In this document: positions 43,724 to 53,049 of the stretch, piece after piece
How the letters are laid out: each line of letters begins with the position of its first letter
Numbering within the stretch: the first letter of the stretch is position 1
DNA from: Thermoflavifilum thermophilum
Lineage (GTDB): Bacteria > Bacteroidota > Bacteroidia > Chitinophagales > Chitinophagaceae
Direction: 5' to 3'
Assembly: GCF_900116565.1 (NCBI RefSeq)
Contig: NZ_FPCJ01000001.1
Location: 558,001-622,000, forward strand
DNA length: 64,000 nucleotides
Translations under genes and position numbers: made by a program
Notes under the pieces: generated by a model
Told to the model about the DNA's origin: nothing
Seen by the model: only the letters and a program-made list of their open reading frames with translations
The model's database searches: none

Positions 43724-45322
43724 CTAATAACCTGGGTTTTGTTTCAAATTAGGATTTGAGTTCAATACATCTTCTGCTATAGGGAACAATTGGTCATAGT
43801 TTCCTACGGGTTCATGCTGAAACCATTCTTTGGTAGAATAAACTCCAAATCGTATCATATCCTGTCTACGATGAGCCTCAGCAGCAAATTCCCATCCTAA
43901 TTCATCTAAAAATCTACCATATTGTACATCCGATCCTCCTTCATAATGTACTATACTTCCATTTTCAACGTAACCATAAGGATAACTACTCCCCTGCATT
44001 AGTTCTGCGCCAGTAACAACTGCTTTTGATGGATTAGATTTAAATGCTCTTTCTCTTACTTGAGTCACAATAGCAGCCGCTTCATCAGCCTGTCCTGTAC
44101 GTAACAAGCATTCAGCTTTCATCATAAGAACATCAGCATAACGAAAGATTACAAAATCATTACTTAAATTGCTCTTAGCACCCATTTTGATTTCATACTT
44201 TCCAATACAATACCCATAGCTAAATGGATTGCCGTTCGGCTGATCTATGTTAATTAAAGTATCCAATAATGTGATAACAGTATCCCCTTGGGGAGAAACT
44301 TGTGGGCCCATTAGCCAGGTATCCTTTAAACGCTCATCGTCTGGATCATAGGTTTTAATAAATTGTGGAGTAGCACAGCTACCACCCCAAGGTTGGGCCT
44401 GTAAATTAAATACCTTTTGCATTACTGGTCTCAATGTTTTCATGTGGATAATGAACCCTGGCGCAAGTGTTTCGTCATACGGAACAACAAAAATATTCTC
44501 CCTGGAATTCTCATTATTTGTTACAAAATTATTTCTATAATTTGGCTCCAGAATGTATTTACCACTATTTATTATATCATCACAAACTTGAATGCATTTA
44601 TCCCATTCTGGAGTACCTGTATATACTTGTGCATTTAAATATACTTTAGCTAACAAGGTTTCAGCGGCCCATTTATTAAAACGGCCATAAGTTTTAGGAC
44701 TTACATCTTCACTCAAGTAAGGAATGTTCTCCAATAATTCATTAACAACAAAATTATAAACTTCCTGACGTGTACTTTGCTTGGGAGGCTCAGTAGCAGT
44801 ATAATCAGTAGAAATGGGAACATTTCCAAAGTTATCTAATAACTCATAATAATAAAATGCTCTGGCAACTTTCAGTTCTGCAATTAATGCTCTTTTTTGA
44901 TTGGAATCTGACATCGGAACAGCACCAGACTGAATCTGGTATAGAACTCTATTTGCTGCATTAATTCCTGAATAACAGTTCAGCCAAAGATTTTCTGGTT
45001 GCCATTCATTCGGGGTCCATAAATGTTTATGCATACGAATGTATGTACCTCCATCATACCACCCATTCGGACGCACGGGTGTTGTTATTTCGTCTGAACT
45101 TTCTTCTTGCAAATCAAAGTTTCCATCCCAACCAGCCCACATGGGCCTCATGACTGTATATACCGGTGCAATTAACGAAGCAATATCATCTTCAGTAGGA
45201 TGAAAATTATCTGTTACAATTTCGGAATAATCAGGAACATTTAGATTGGTACATGCGCCAATACAGAAAAGGATAAATAGTGATATAAAAAGGAAATATA
45301 ATTTTATCCGTTTCATAGTCAA
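43724..45322 (-). CDS. SusD/RagB-family glycan-binding lipoprotein
   Basis: 532 residues. Lipoprotein signal with Cys24 (LFCIGACTN). Helical TPR-like N-terminal domain (NCYSGINAANRVLYQIQSGA) and the C-terminal FRYADVLMMKAECLLRTGQA and LGWEFAAEAHRRQDMIRFG blocks typical of SusD. It is the surface lid of the SusC channel and binds the oligosaccharide or glycopeptide. It starts 12 bp after the susC stop. AT-rich like susC. Confidence 0.95.
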   Translation of the reverse strand: MTMKRIKLYFLFISLFILFCIGACTNLNVPDYSEIVTDNFHPTEDDIASLIAPVYTVMRPMWAGWDGNFDLQEESSDEITTPVRPNGWYDGGTYIRMHKHLWTPNEWQPENLWLNCYSGINAANRVLYQIQSGAVPMSDSNQKRALIAELKVARAFYYYELLDNFGNVPISTDYTATEPPKQSTRQEVYNFVVNELLENIPYLSEDVSPKTYGRFNKWAAETLLAKVYLNAQVYTGTPEWDKCIQVCDDIINSGKYILEPNYRNNFVTNNENSRENIFVVPYDETLAPGFIIHMKTLRPVMQKVFNLQAQPWGGSCATPQFIKTYDPDDERLKDTWLMGPQVSPQGDTVITLLDTLINIDQPNGNPFSYGYCIGKYEIKMGAKSNLSNDFVIFRYADVLMMKAECLLRTGQADEAAAIVTQVRERAFKSNPSKAVVTGAELMQGSSYPYGYVENGSIVHYEGGSDVQYGRFLDELGWEFAAEAHRRQDMIRFGVYSTKEWFQHEPVGNYDQLFPIAEDVLNSNPNLKQNPGY

Positions 45323-45334
45323 AAATTTTAAATA

Positions 45335-48304
45335 TTAAAAATTAAGGTTTAAGCCTAAGGTAAAAGTCCGAGTTGTTGGGTATTTATCCCTATTATCGTC
45401 ACCTGGTGCGAGACCACCCCAATATACTTCAGGATCAATTCCTTTATATCTGGTTATAGTCCAAAGATTTAAAGTCGATACATAAATTCTTGCAGATTTT
45501 AAATTATTATGATTATGAATTTGGAAACTATATCCTAGAGTAACATTATCGATCTTCCAAAAGTTACCATTCTCCAGATAATAGCTCACATACGCCAGGT
45601 CATAATTAAGTCTATATTTTCCGTATACCTTATCAAAAGCTGACTTCAACATGTTATACTGAGTATTCCTCGGGTCCTCATAAAACATGCGAATAAAGTC
45701 TAAAATCTGAAATCCAAAAGCGCCATGCATGTTTATGCTTAAATCAAAATTTTTGTACTGAAAACTGTTATTCCATGATAAATGATATTTTGGAATACCA
45801 TTTCCTAAATATCTCTTATCATCTTCAGAAGCATTTCGAATTGAAATCCTTTTATTATCCTTGCTAAGTATTATCCACGCACCCGTACTATCTATATCAA
45901 CAGACTCCCATCCATAAAACTCACCAATGGGCTTCCCTACCTCTACCCTATGTGTATAAGTTTGAATAGGTTCTCCCGTATAGCCAGTATTAAAATAATC
46001 CTGATTTAATTTAAATTGACTGTTATTTATGGATACCAGTTTATTTCTATTAGTTGAAAACGTTAAACTAGAATTCCATTGCAAAATCTGATTATGTACA
46101 GGTGTAAAATTTACTAAAAGTTCTATTCCCTCGTTTCTCATTCTACCCACATTTGCAAGAATTGAACCATACAAGTACGGCGGTACTGGAACTGGATAAT
46201 TATAAAGCATATCCTTAGTATCACGCCGATATACATCTATACTTCCGTTAATACGCTCGTGAAATAATCCAAAGTCAAGTCCTATATTGTATTCTTCTTT
46301 TTGTTCCCACCTTAGGTTAGGATTAGGATTTCTTGTTGGAGAAAGTCCTTGTATCCACTGCCCATTATATAAAAACCAGTCACCATAATTTATGGTAGTT
46401 AATGCATCATAATCATCTGATGGTGCAGTTCCTGTAATTCCATATCCTGCACGAATCTTTAAATCACTTATTACGTGATTAGATTGAAGAAAAGGTTCCT
46501 GGCTGATCCGCCATCCCACAGAAATTCCAGGAAACATCCCCCAACGATAATTAGATCCAAATTTAGAAGATCCTTCCCTGCGTAAACTTGCCATTAAAAG
46601 ATATTTATCTGCGTAACTATAATTTAATCTCCCAAAAAATCCTATAAGTTTCCATGCACTTTTCCCACTACTCATTACTGCACTTCCTTGCGTAAGAGCT
46701 GATCCGGCACCCATGTTATTGTATCCATATATATCAGTTGGAAAATACCAGTTTTGCATCCAGTATCCCTCATCTGTAGCATCTTGGTAGCTATACCCTC
46801 CAAGCAAAGTGAAATTATGTTTGCCAAACTGGTGTGTATAATCAGTCGTAAATTCCAACAATCTATCTTCTGTTGCTGATGTACCACGAGATGCATAAGA
46901 ATTACCCCATCCATTTCGTGCATTTGCTGGATAATTTTTGTTAGTAGCATAACCTCTTACTTGCGTCCAGTTATTGTCGGATAATAGTAATTTCAAATTA
47001 AGCCCATTTATTGGTTTATATAAAACTGTTCCGTTAAGTCTTATCTCCCTTTCTTTATTCATTCCATCAACTCCCCACAGTAATGCAACAGGGTTATCAT
47101 AAAAATATCCATCCCGTGTCACATATGTACCATCTGCATGGTAAATACTATCTGTCGGATTTCGGATCAATGCTTGCCTGTATATATAAGTATCAAAACT
47201 ATATCCATCACCTCCCGTCCAATATTCGCGCTTAGTAAATATTCCATTAAAATGAAATTGCAGCTTGTTATTCAACATATTCTGATTCAAATCAATATTT
47301 CCTCTTAATTGATGATCATTAGATCTTTTTAACAAACCTTCCCAATTTCTATAATTAATATCAATGGTATAGTTAGTTTGATGATCTCCTCCCTGAAACA
47401 AAAAATTATGAGTGTGGCTAATTGGATTTCTTGATATCGCCTTAAACCAATCAGTAGAGGTACCATAATCCTGAAAGGGAATACCCTCTTTTATTAATCT
47501 TCGGTAATCATCTGCAGTCAAAAATTGAGGCCTCCTGGCAATTGTTTGAAGACTTACATAACCATCATATTCTAATGTTGGTTCTTTTACCCCCTGTCCT
47601 TGCTTAGTGGTAATTAAAATCACACCATTTGTTGCCCTTGTTCCATAAATTGCTGCTGCAGATCCATCCTTTAATACGTCTATTGAAGCAACATCTTCCG
47701 GAGCCACCGTATTTAGATCACCAGGTATTCCATCAATTAACACTAACGGAGCAGTCGAAGACATCAAAGTAGAAATTCCTCTCAGGCTGATTACTGAACT
47801 TGCAGTTGGATCTCCACTTGGCTCTTCAACTGTCAATCCGGCTACTTTCCCTGTAATTAACTGACCTATATCCCGAACGGATCCTTTTAGAAAGTCTTTA
47901 GACTTTACACTTCCTACTGCCCCGGTTACATCTTCCCTCCTCTGCGTACCATATCCAATAACAACTAACTCATTTAGTACACTAGAAGAAGGAGTCAATT
48001 CTATATTTATTGTTGACCTGTTACCTACAGAAATTCTTTGTTCCGCATATCCCACAAATCTAAAAATCAAACTATCACCCGGCTGTGCATTAATAGCATA
48101 CCTACCATTTGCATCGGTTATAGTTCCGATATTCTTTCCTGCAATTAATACTGTAACTCCACTCAATGGGTTATGCGTATCCGATGCAACCACTCTCCCT
48201 TGCACTCTATTTTGAGAATAAACATTTAAATGTGCAAGTAAAAGTAGCAACAGAACGAAGAACAAAGAAGAGCATTTCTTTCCAAGGGTAACAAAGGAGC
48301 CCAT
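45335..48304 (-). CDS. SusC/RagA-type TonB-dependent outer-membrane receptor
   Basis: 989 residues. Sec signal (LFFVLLLLLLAHLNVYS), carboxypeptidase-like beta-sandwich (VQGRVVASDTHNPLSGVTVL), TonB-box region before the plug (ELVVIGYGTQRREDVTGAVG) and plug with SVISLRGISTLMSSTAPLVL and GTRATNGVILITTKQG. The rest is the 22-strand barrel. It imports ligand captured by SusD. No N-terminal secretin/STN domain is present, so an ECF sigma/anti-sigma partner is not expected. GC is about 35%, below neighbouring enzyme genes. Heads a six-gene operon. Confidence 0.95.
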   Translation of the reverse strand: MGSFVTLGKKCSSLFFVLLLLLLAHLNVYSQNRVQGRVVASDTHNPLSGVTVLIAGKNIGTITDANGRYAINAQPGDSLIFRFVGYAEQRISVGNRSTINIELTPSSSVLNELVVIGYGTQRREDVTGAVGSVKSKDFLKGSVRDIGQLITGKVAGLTVEEPSGDPTASSVISLRGISTLMSSTAPLVLIDGIPGDLNTVAPEDVASIDVLKDGSAAAIYGTRATNGVILITTKQGQGVKEPTLEYDGYVSLQTIARRPQFLTADDYRRLIKEGIPFQDYGTSTDWFKAISRNPISHTHNFLFQGGDHQTNYTIDINYRNWEGLLKRSNDHQLRGNIDLNQNMLNNKLQFHFNGIFTKREYWTGGDGYSFDTYIYRQALIRNPTDSIYHADGTYVTRDGYFYDNPVALLWGVDGMNKEREIRLNGTVLYKPINGLNLKLLLSDNNWTQVRGYATNKNYPANARNGWGNSYASRGTSATEDRLLEFTTDYTHQFGKHNFTLLGGYSYQDATDEGYWMQNWYFPTDIYGYNNMGAGSALTQGSAVMSSGKSAWKLIGFFGRLNYSYADKYLLMASLRREGSSKFGSNYRWGMFPGISVGWRISQEPFLQSNHVISDLKIRAGYGITGTAPSDDYDALTTINYGDWFLYNGQWIQGLSPTRNPNPNLRWEQKEEYNIGLDFGLFHERINGSIDVYRRDTKDMLYNYPVPVPPYLYGSILANVGRMRNEGIELLVNFTPVHNQILQWNSSLTFSTNRNKLVSINNSQFKLNQDYFNTGYTGEPIQTYTHRVEVGKPIGEFYGWESVDIDSTGAWIILSKDNKRISIRNASEDDKRYLGNGIPKYHLSWNNSFQYKNFDLSINMHGAFGFQILDFIRMFYEDPRNTQYNMLKSAFDKVYGKYRLNYDLAYVSYYLENGNFWKIDNVTLGYSFQIHNHNNLKSARIYVSTLNLWTITRYKGIDPEVYWGGLAPGDDNRDKYPTTRTFTLGLNLNF

Positions 48305-48663
48305 AAGTTAAAAATTTTAAGTGTTAATAAATAAATTGTATTTAGTACATTTATTTAACTATTTATATAAAAAACGCCAAAGGCGTTTAATCAATACTTT
48401 ACAACTTGTTACGACTTCAACCAGTTTATGTATCAATTGCTTCTAAATGGTAATTTATTGCTTTAATAATAAAATTACTTAAACAAATCTAAATCAGATA
48501 GTCGAAAAACTTTTTAAGAATTTTGATGAAATTTTGTACAATTTTGACATATGTTATTTATACAATTAATACATTGATTTTCATCAAATTACTACAGTTT
48601 CAGACTTTATCTAGGAAATTTAACTATTAGTAGTATTTCATAAAAGAAAGTGCGGGCTACATT
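48305..48663. other. AT-rich leader/promoter region of the susC operon
   Basis: 359 bp of non-coding, very AT-rich DNA (13 of 60 bases are G/C at 48481-48540) upstream of susC. It holds the hairpin at 48366-48388 and one possible -7 element, TAGATTTG on the minus strand at 48491-48484, without a good -33 box. No open frame resembling a protein was found. Confidence 0.6.
48366..48388 (-). terminator. Hairpin with U-run in the susC leader
   Basis: AAACGCC (48372-48378) and GGCGTTT (48382-48388) form a 7-bp stem with a 3-nt loop; on the minus strand it is followed by TTTTTTATA. It looks like an intrinsic terminator, yet lies 62-84 nt before the susC ATG. Either it ends a transcript from the broken gene at 48664-48819, or it is an attenuator in the susC leader. 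Confidence 0.65.
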
Positions 48664-48819
48664 TTAAAGAAGCGGTGTGCGACCATTGGATTCAAAAACT
48701 TGTCCGCGAATGAGATGCGATTGCTGGGCTAATACCGGCCCGCCAAAGAAAAGCAACAGAGCAGAAAAGGCAACAGATAAAATTCGACCGCTCTGGCAGT
48801 GGGTGGAGTTTCGCTTCAT
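48664..48819 (-). pseudogene. Truncated N-terminus of a SusC-like receptor (51 codons)
   Basis: An ATG at 48819 opens a 51-codon frame. It starts MKRNSTHCQSGR, then a hydrophobic signal-peptide core (LSVAFSALLLFFGGPVLAQQ) and HLIRGQVFESNGRTPLL, the opening of the carboxypeptidase-like domain of SusC proteins (V-x-G-x-V-x-[D/E]-x-x-G-x-x-L), then TAA. About 950 residues are missing. GC is near 48% here against about 22% just beyond the stop, so the gene seems cut at a recombination junction. A genuine short secreted peptide is a less likely alternative. Confidence 0.6.
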
Positions 48820-48900
48820 GATATCTGGTTTTAATCGTGAATAATCAATTCATCAATATGTTTTTAATTGTATTTTATACATTTATAAAGCAACCCACAG

Positions 48901-48923
48901 AAAAAGTCGCTTCTTACAGCGAC
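48901..48923 (-). terminator. Terminator downstream of the GH2 gene
   Basis: GTCGC (48906-48910) pairs with GCGAC (48919-48923) across an 8-nt loop; on the minus strand the stem is followed by TTTTTC. It lies 112-134 bp after the GH2 stop and would end that transcript. The rest of 48820-49034 shows no gene. Confidence 0.65.
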
Positions 48924-49034
48924 CACTTTCCTATCTGACTAATTGCCTTTCGGATGAATAACCTTTACCCAACAAAATTTCAAAACAAATATAAGAAAAA
49001 AAACGTAAAAGCAACACTTATCGAAAAAATTTTT

Positions 49035-51470
49035 TCACTCCACCCTCACCGCCACTTCCGATGTAGGTAAACCCGCTGCCGTAGCGGTCAACACAATAGT
49101 TCCGGGTTGCCTTACGGATCGAATCACCACCAGGCATCGGCCATGCCAGGCTTTGCGATAGGGCTGCTGGTAGCTTTCCGTGCTCATGGGATTGGCATTT
49201 CCTACACCTACAATCTCACCCGGACCTTTAATCTGAAAATGGACTTCATTGGTAGCCTTGGGATTGCGCACCCCATTACGATCCACGATTTCCACCGTCA
49301 CATAACATAAATCCTCTCCATCGGCATGGATTATATTCCGGTCGGGAATCAGCCTGATGCGCGCAGGGGCCTGTGCTGTCTGCAACACGGCCTCATGCAC
49401 GCGCTGACCTTGTGTATAACCCACAGCTTCCAACCGCCCGGCTTGATAGGGCACCTGCCAGACGGCAATATAGCGATTGCTGCTATCGGTTTTCTTTTTG
49501 CCCAATGATTTTCCATTCAACAACAATTCCACCGAATCACAAGATGAATATACATGCACTTCCAGTGACCTACCCTCCTCACCCGGCCAGGTCCAATCGG
49601 CCACCACATCTTCCCAACCCCAATAGCTCATGGTTTGGTATTTGGGATGGCCGGGAAAAGAAGAATGAGGCGGTTTCACAAATACACTGATCTGGTTTTT
49701 CTTCCACAACACATCCCGATAATAAGACTGGGGGCGCTTCCAGCCGCATATATCGATATCTCCACAATAAGCCAGCGTCCAGGGATAGAATTGCTGGGAT
49801 TGAGGATATTCCAGCCAGCCAATGCTGGCTTCGCCTATATAATCCCAGGCTGTCCACACAAAATCGCCAATCACCCAGGGGCGATGTACGGCTGCATTCC
49901 AAAAATCAAATGCCATCAGCGGGAAAGATTCCGTAGCCATCATGATGCGATTGGGGTGGCGCTGATGATCGATATCATAATGATCAAAAGCGTAATTGTA
50001 TCCGCATATATCCAGCGCCGAAAAAAACGAATCTTTTCTTTCATTCACATTGTTTACTGCTGCGGTTACCGGCCTTGTTGAATCGAGCTGATGCACTTCA
50101 GCGGCCAGCCGATGGGCCATGGCTGCTACACGCGGGCTGTCCATATTGGGAATTTCATTGCCAATGCTCCAGATGATCACGGAAGGATGATTATAGTCGC
50201 GATCAATCGTGCTCTGCAAATCTTTCTTCCACCAGCGATCGAAATACAGATGATAATCAAACGGCGTTTTGGGATCTTCCCACATATCGAAGGCTTCGTC
50301 AATCACCAGCATGCCCAGGCTATCGCAGGCATTTAGAAATGAGGGCGATGGCGGATTATGTGCACATCGGATGGCGTTGAATCCATTGGCTTTTAAAATG
50401 GCCACCCTTCTTTCTTCTGCTCGGTCATAGGCACGCGCCCCAAGCGGACCGTTATCATGATGCACGCAACCGCCGTGTAACTTTAAAGGTTTCCCGTTGA
50501 GCTGAAATCCATGTTCGGGATCAAATGAAATGGTTCGGATTCCAAACTTAACTGCTTCTTCATCGGCAAGTTGGTTGTTTTGATAGATTTCAATCCTGGC
50601 TTTATAAAGCTGAGGGGTATCTAACGACCAAAGGGCTGGATCTGGAACGGAAACTTGCTGCGATATGGCGGCAGCCTGATGGGCCGGCAAGGTACACAAC
50701 GTATCTATTCGCGCCACTTCCTGATGGAGAGGGTTTAAAATATGGGTAATGAGCCTGACATTAGCCACATCGGAATGGGTATTGGTAATTTGTGTGCGAA
50801 CAGATATCGTGGCTTGATGATGTGCCACATTTGTGGTGTTGACATGCACTCCCCAAAGATTGATGTGAAGCGAATCCACAAGCATGAGCCATACATGCCG
50901 ATAAATACCTGACCCTGCATACCAGCGACTGTTCCATCCTTCATTTTTCACTTCCACAGCCAATACATTGTTTTGGTTCCATTGCAGATAAGGACTGATA
51001 TCATACCAGAAGCTGGTATATCCATAGGGATGATTGCCCAGGTGATGGCCGTTGATCCACACATCAGCATTCATGTACACACCTTCAAACAATATCCACA
51101 CCTGCTTGCCTTTTGTATTCTCGGGCAAACGGAAAGTCTTCCGGTACCAACCTGTGCCTCCTGTTGTAAATCCTCCACTGGCTTGTGTGTTGGCATTGCT
51201 GTCGAAAGGAGAACGTGTACCTGGCAAATCTTCTATGCTCCAATCGTGTGGTAAATCTACTGTGCGCCAGTTGTGATCATCAAAATCGGGTTCCTGCGCT
51301 CCCTGTGCACCGCCCCGATGAAATTTCCATCCCTCATCAAACAATAAGCGCACCCTTGCCTGGTTAGGATTAACCATGATTTTTTGCTGGGCTGGAAGAA
51401 GATTTGTGAAAAACAAGTATATCCCCATCAAGGCAAATAACCTGAAGAAGGAGTTACCACGTGCATGCAT
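49035..51470 (-). CDS. Glycoside hydrolase family 2 (beta-galactosidase-like)
   Basis: 811 residues, Sec signal ending LLPAQQ. Order: sugar-binding jelly roll (FDEGWKFHRGG; TVDLPHDWSIED; GGTGWYRKTFRLPE), immunoglobulin-like domain, TIM barrel with acid/base Glu439 (WSIGNEIPNMD) and nucleophile Glu514 (ATESFP), then C-terminal beta domains (ADGEDLCYVTVEIVDRNG). Activity on beta-galactosides is the usual assignment, which would fit galactan or arabinogalactan side chains, but GH2 also includes mannosidases and glucuronidases. Separately transcribed from susC, with its own terminator. Confidence 0.9.
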   Translation of the reverse strand: MHARGNSFFRLFALMGIYLFFTNLLPAQQKIMVNPNQARVRLLFDEGWKFHRGGAQGAQEPDFDDHNWRTVDLPHDWSIEDLPGTRSPFDSNANTQASGGFTTGGTGWYRKTFRLPENTKGKQVWILFEGVYMNADVWINGHHLGNHPYGYTSFWYDISPYLQWNQNNVLAVEVKNEGWNSRWYAGSGIYRHVWLMLVDSLHINLWGVHVNTTNVAHHQATISVRTQITNTHSDVANVRLITHILNPLHQEVARIDTLCTLPAHQAAAISQQVSVPDPALWSLDTPQLYKARIEIYQNNQLADEEAVKFGIRTISFDPEHGFQLNGKPLKLHGGCVHHDNGPLGARAYDRAEERRVAILKANGFNAIRCAHNPPSPSFLNACDSLGMLVIDEAFDMWEDPKTPFDYHLYFDRWWKKDLQSTIDRDYNHPSVIIWSIGNEIPNMDSPRVAAMAHRLAAEVHQLDSTRPVTAAVNNVNERKDSFFSALDICGYNYAFDHYDIDHQRHPNRIMMATESFPLMAFDFWNAAVHRPWVIGDFVWTAWDYIGEASIGWLEYPQSQQFYPWTLAYCGDIDICGWKRPQSYYRDVLWKKNQISVFVKPPHSSFPGHPKYQTMSYWGWEDVVADWTWPGEEGRSLEVHVYSSCDSVELLLNGKSLGKKKTDSSNRYIAVWQVPYQAGRLEAVGYTQGQRVHEAVLQTAQAPARIRLIPDRNIIHADGEDLCYVTVEIVDRNGVRNPKATNEVHFQIKGPGEIVGVGNANPMSTESYQQPYRKAWHGRCLVVIRSVRQPGTIVLTATAAGLPTSEVAVRVE

Positions 51471-51631
51471 AGATACTTGATTCTATAAGTTCATACCAAA
51501 TGGAGTGTCAAAATAACATTTTTATTTCAGGAAACAAAAAAGTTGTTCTGATTCTCTTTAGCAAGTGAAAAACGACAAACTATGAGGACGCCAAGGGATG
51601 ATGATGTACGGGCGTGTGAGGAATGGGGATG

Positions 51632-51673
51632 CAAAGAAAAAGGCAATCACGATTTCATCATCGCAATTGCCTT
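51632..51673 (-). terminator. Terminator of the tRNA-Met gene
   Basis: AAGGCAAT (51640-51647) pairs with ATTGCCTT (51666-51673); inside, CGAT and ATCG can also pair. On the minus strand the stem is followed by TTTTCTTT. It begins 6 nt after the tRNA 3' end. Confidence 0.75.
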
Positions 51674-51678
51674 CCCGG

Positions 51679-51752
51679 TAGCGAGGATGGGAGTTGAACC
51701 CATGACCTCAGGGTTATGAATCCTGCGCTCTTACCAACTGAGCTACCTCGCC
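51679..51752 (-). tRNA. tRNA-Met (CAT), elongator type
   Basis: 74-nt cloverleaf on the minus strand: acceptor GGCGAGG/CCTCGCT (G1 opposite U72), D-arm AGCTCAGTTGGTAAGAGC, anticodon arm CAGGA-TTCATAA-CCCTG with CAT anticodon, T-arm TGGGTTCAACTCCCA. The discriminator is A; CCA is not encoded. The absence of three G:C pairs in the anticodon stem makes it elongator rather than initiator. tRNA-Ile2 (modified CAT) cannot be fully excluded. Confidence 0.93.
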
Positions 51753-51799
51753 AAAGAATCGGCTGCAAAGCTACATGTTTTCCGGGTTGAGTCCAAACT

Positions 51800-52411
51800 T
51801 CACAGCACCTGAAAAGAAAGCAGATTCTGGTCGCCCAGGTAAGCTTCCAGATAATCGCCCACTTCCACGGGACCTACGCCGGCAGGCGTACCGGTGAAAA
51901 TGAGGTCGCCAATGTTCAAAGTAAAAAACCGCGATGCGTAACTGATGATTTTATCAAAGCTGAACAGCATATCGCGGGTGTTTCCTTCCTGCACTACCTG
52001 TTCGTTTTTCAGCAGGCGAAAACTCAGGTTCTGCAGATCCATTTGCGGAGTGATGGGAATAAAATCGCCCACAACCGTTGAATTATCAAAAGCCTTGGAA
52101 ATTTCCCAGGGCAGGCCTTTTTCCATGAGTTTGCGTTGCAGATCGCGAGCCGTAAAGTCAATGCCCACTGTAATGCGATCATAATACCGGTTGGCAAATT
52201 TTTCCTGGATGTGTTTGCCGTTTTTTGAAACCCGCAGCACCAGCTCGCATTCGTAATGCAATTCTTCCGTAAAATCGGGATAATAAAAAGGCTGGTTGTT
52301 CTGGAGCAAGGCTGTTTTGGGTTTCAAAAAGATGATGGGCTCTTTGGGTACTTCATGTTTTAGTTCTTGGGCATGCTCAGCATAATTACGCCCTACGCAG
52401 ATGATCTTCAT
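51800..52411 (-). CDS. Fumarylacetoacetate hydrolase-family protein
   Basis: 203 residues, the short FAH-fold type. MKIICVGRNYAEHAQELKHE, the metal-binding HYECELVLRV (E-x-E) and GIDFTARDLQ, with TGTPAGVGPV near the C-terminus. Members include acylpyruvases, oxaloacetate decarboxylases and 2-keto-diol hydratases; the exact substrate cannot be read. Lies between pth (44 bp upstream) and tRNA-Met on the same strand. Confidence 0.88.
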   Translation of the reverse strand: MKIICVGRNYAEHAQELKHEVPKEPIIFLKPKTALLQNNQPFYYPDFTEELHYECELVLRVSKNGKHIQEKFANRYYDRITVGIDFTARDLQRKLMEKGLPWEISKAFDNSTVVGDFIPITPQMDLQNLSFRLLKNEQVVQEGNTRDMLFSFDKIISYASRFFTLNIGDLIFTGTPAGVGPVEVGDYLEAYLGDQNLLSFQVL

Positions 52412-52455
52412 ACTTTTTGAAATTTAGGGTTATCCAAATAAACATGATATTTTGT

Positions 52456-53049
52456 TCAGGAAGTTGATCCATTTTCCAGTTTGATTTTACGGGCATTGAA
52501 CTCATTCATGGTAGCCTCAATTCCTCTGCTGATGAAACTTTCCAGGATTTCTACACAAAGCGAAATTTTTTTTTGAACCATTTCCCACTCTTCAGGCTTC
52601 CATTTCCCCAGCACATATTCCACTTGTTGTCCCTTTGGAAAATGCTGTCCGATACCAAACCGCAAACGGGCAAACTGCCGGGTGCCCAGCATTTCTTCAA
52701 TATGCTTCAATCCGTTGTGCCCCCCATCGCTACCACCAGGCCTCAATCGCACCGTATCCAGCGGAAGCGCTATATCATCTACCACGACCAACAGCTGCTC
52801 CAGGGGAATTTTTTCTTTATCCATCCAGTACTTGACAGCCTTGCCACTCAAATTTACATAGGTGGTAGGTTTAATTAAAATCAGCTGTTTCCCTTTCCAG
52901 CGACCCTCAGCCCGATGGGCATAGCGGTCGGGTTGAAACACCATATCATGTCGGGCAGCAAATGCATCCAGCACATCAAAGCCTATGTTATGCCGCGTAT
53001 GCACGTATGCTTCACCCACATTTCCAATACCCACGAGTAAATATTTCAT
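52456..53049 (-). CDS. pth: Peptidyl-tRNA hydrolase
   Basis: 197 residues. Frees tRNA from peptidyl-tRNA released by stalled ribosomes. MKYLLVGIGNVGEAYVHTRHNIGFDVLDAF carries the catalytic His20 (the TRHNIGF motif), and VVVDDIALPLDTVRLRPGGS and GGHNGLKHI hold the Asp and substrate-binding residues. In many Bacteroidota pth follows rplY; here an amino-acid permease gene is inserted between them. Confidence 0.96.
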   Translation of the reverse strand: MKYLLVGIGNVGEAYVHTRHNIGFDVLDAFAARHDMVFQPDRYAHRAEGRWKGKQLILIKPTTYVNLSGKAVKYWMDKEKIPLEQLLVVVDDIALPLDTVRLRPGGSDGGHNGLKHIEEMLGTRQFARLRFGIGQHFPKGQQVEYVLGKWKPEEWEMVQKKISLCVEILESFISRGIEATMNEFNARKIKLENGSTS

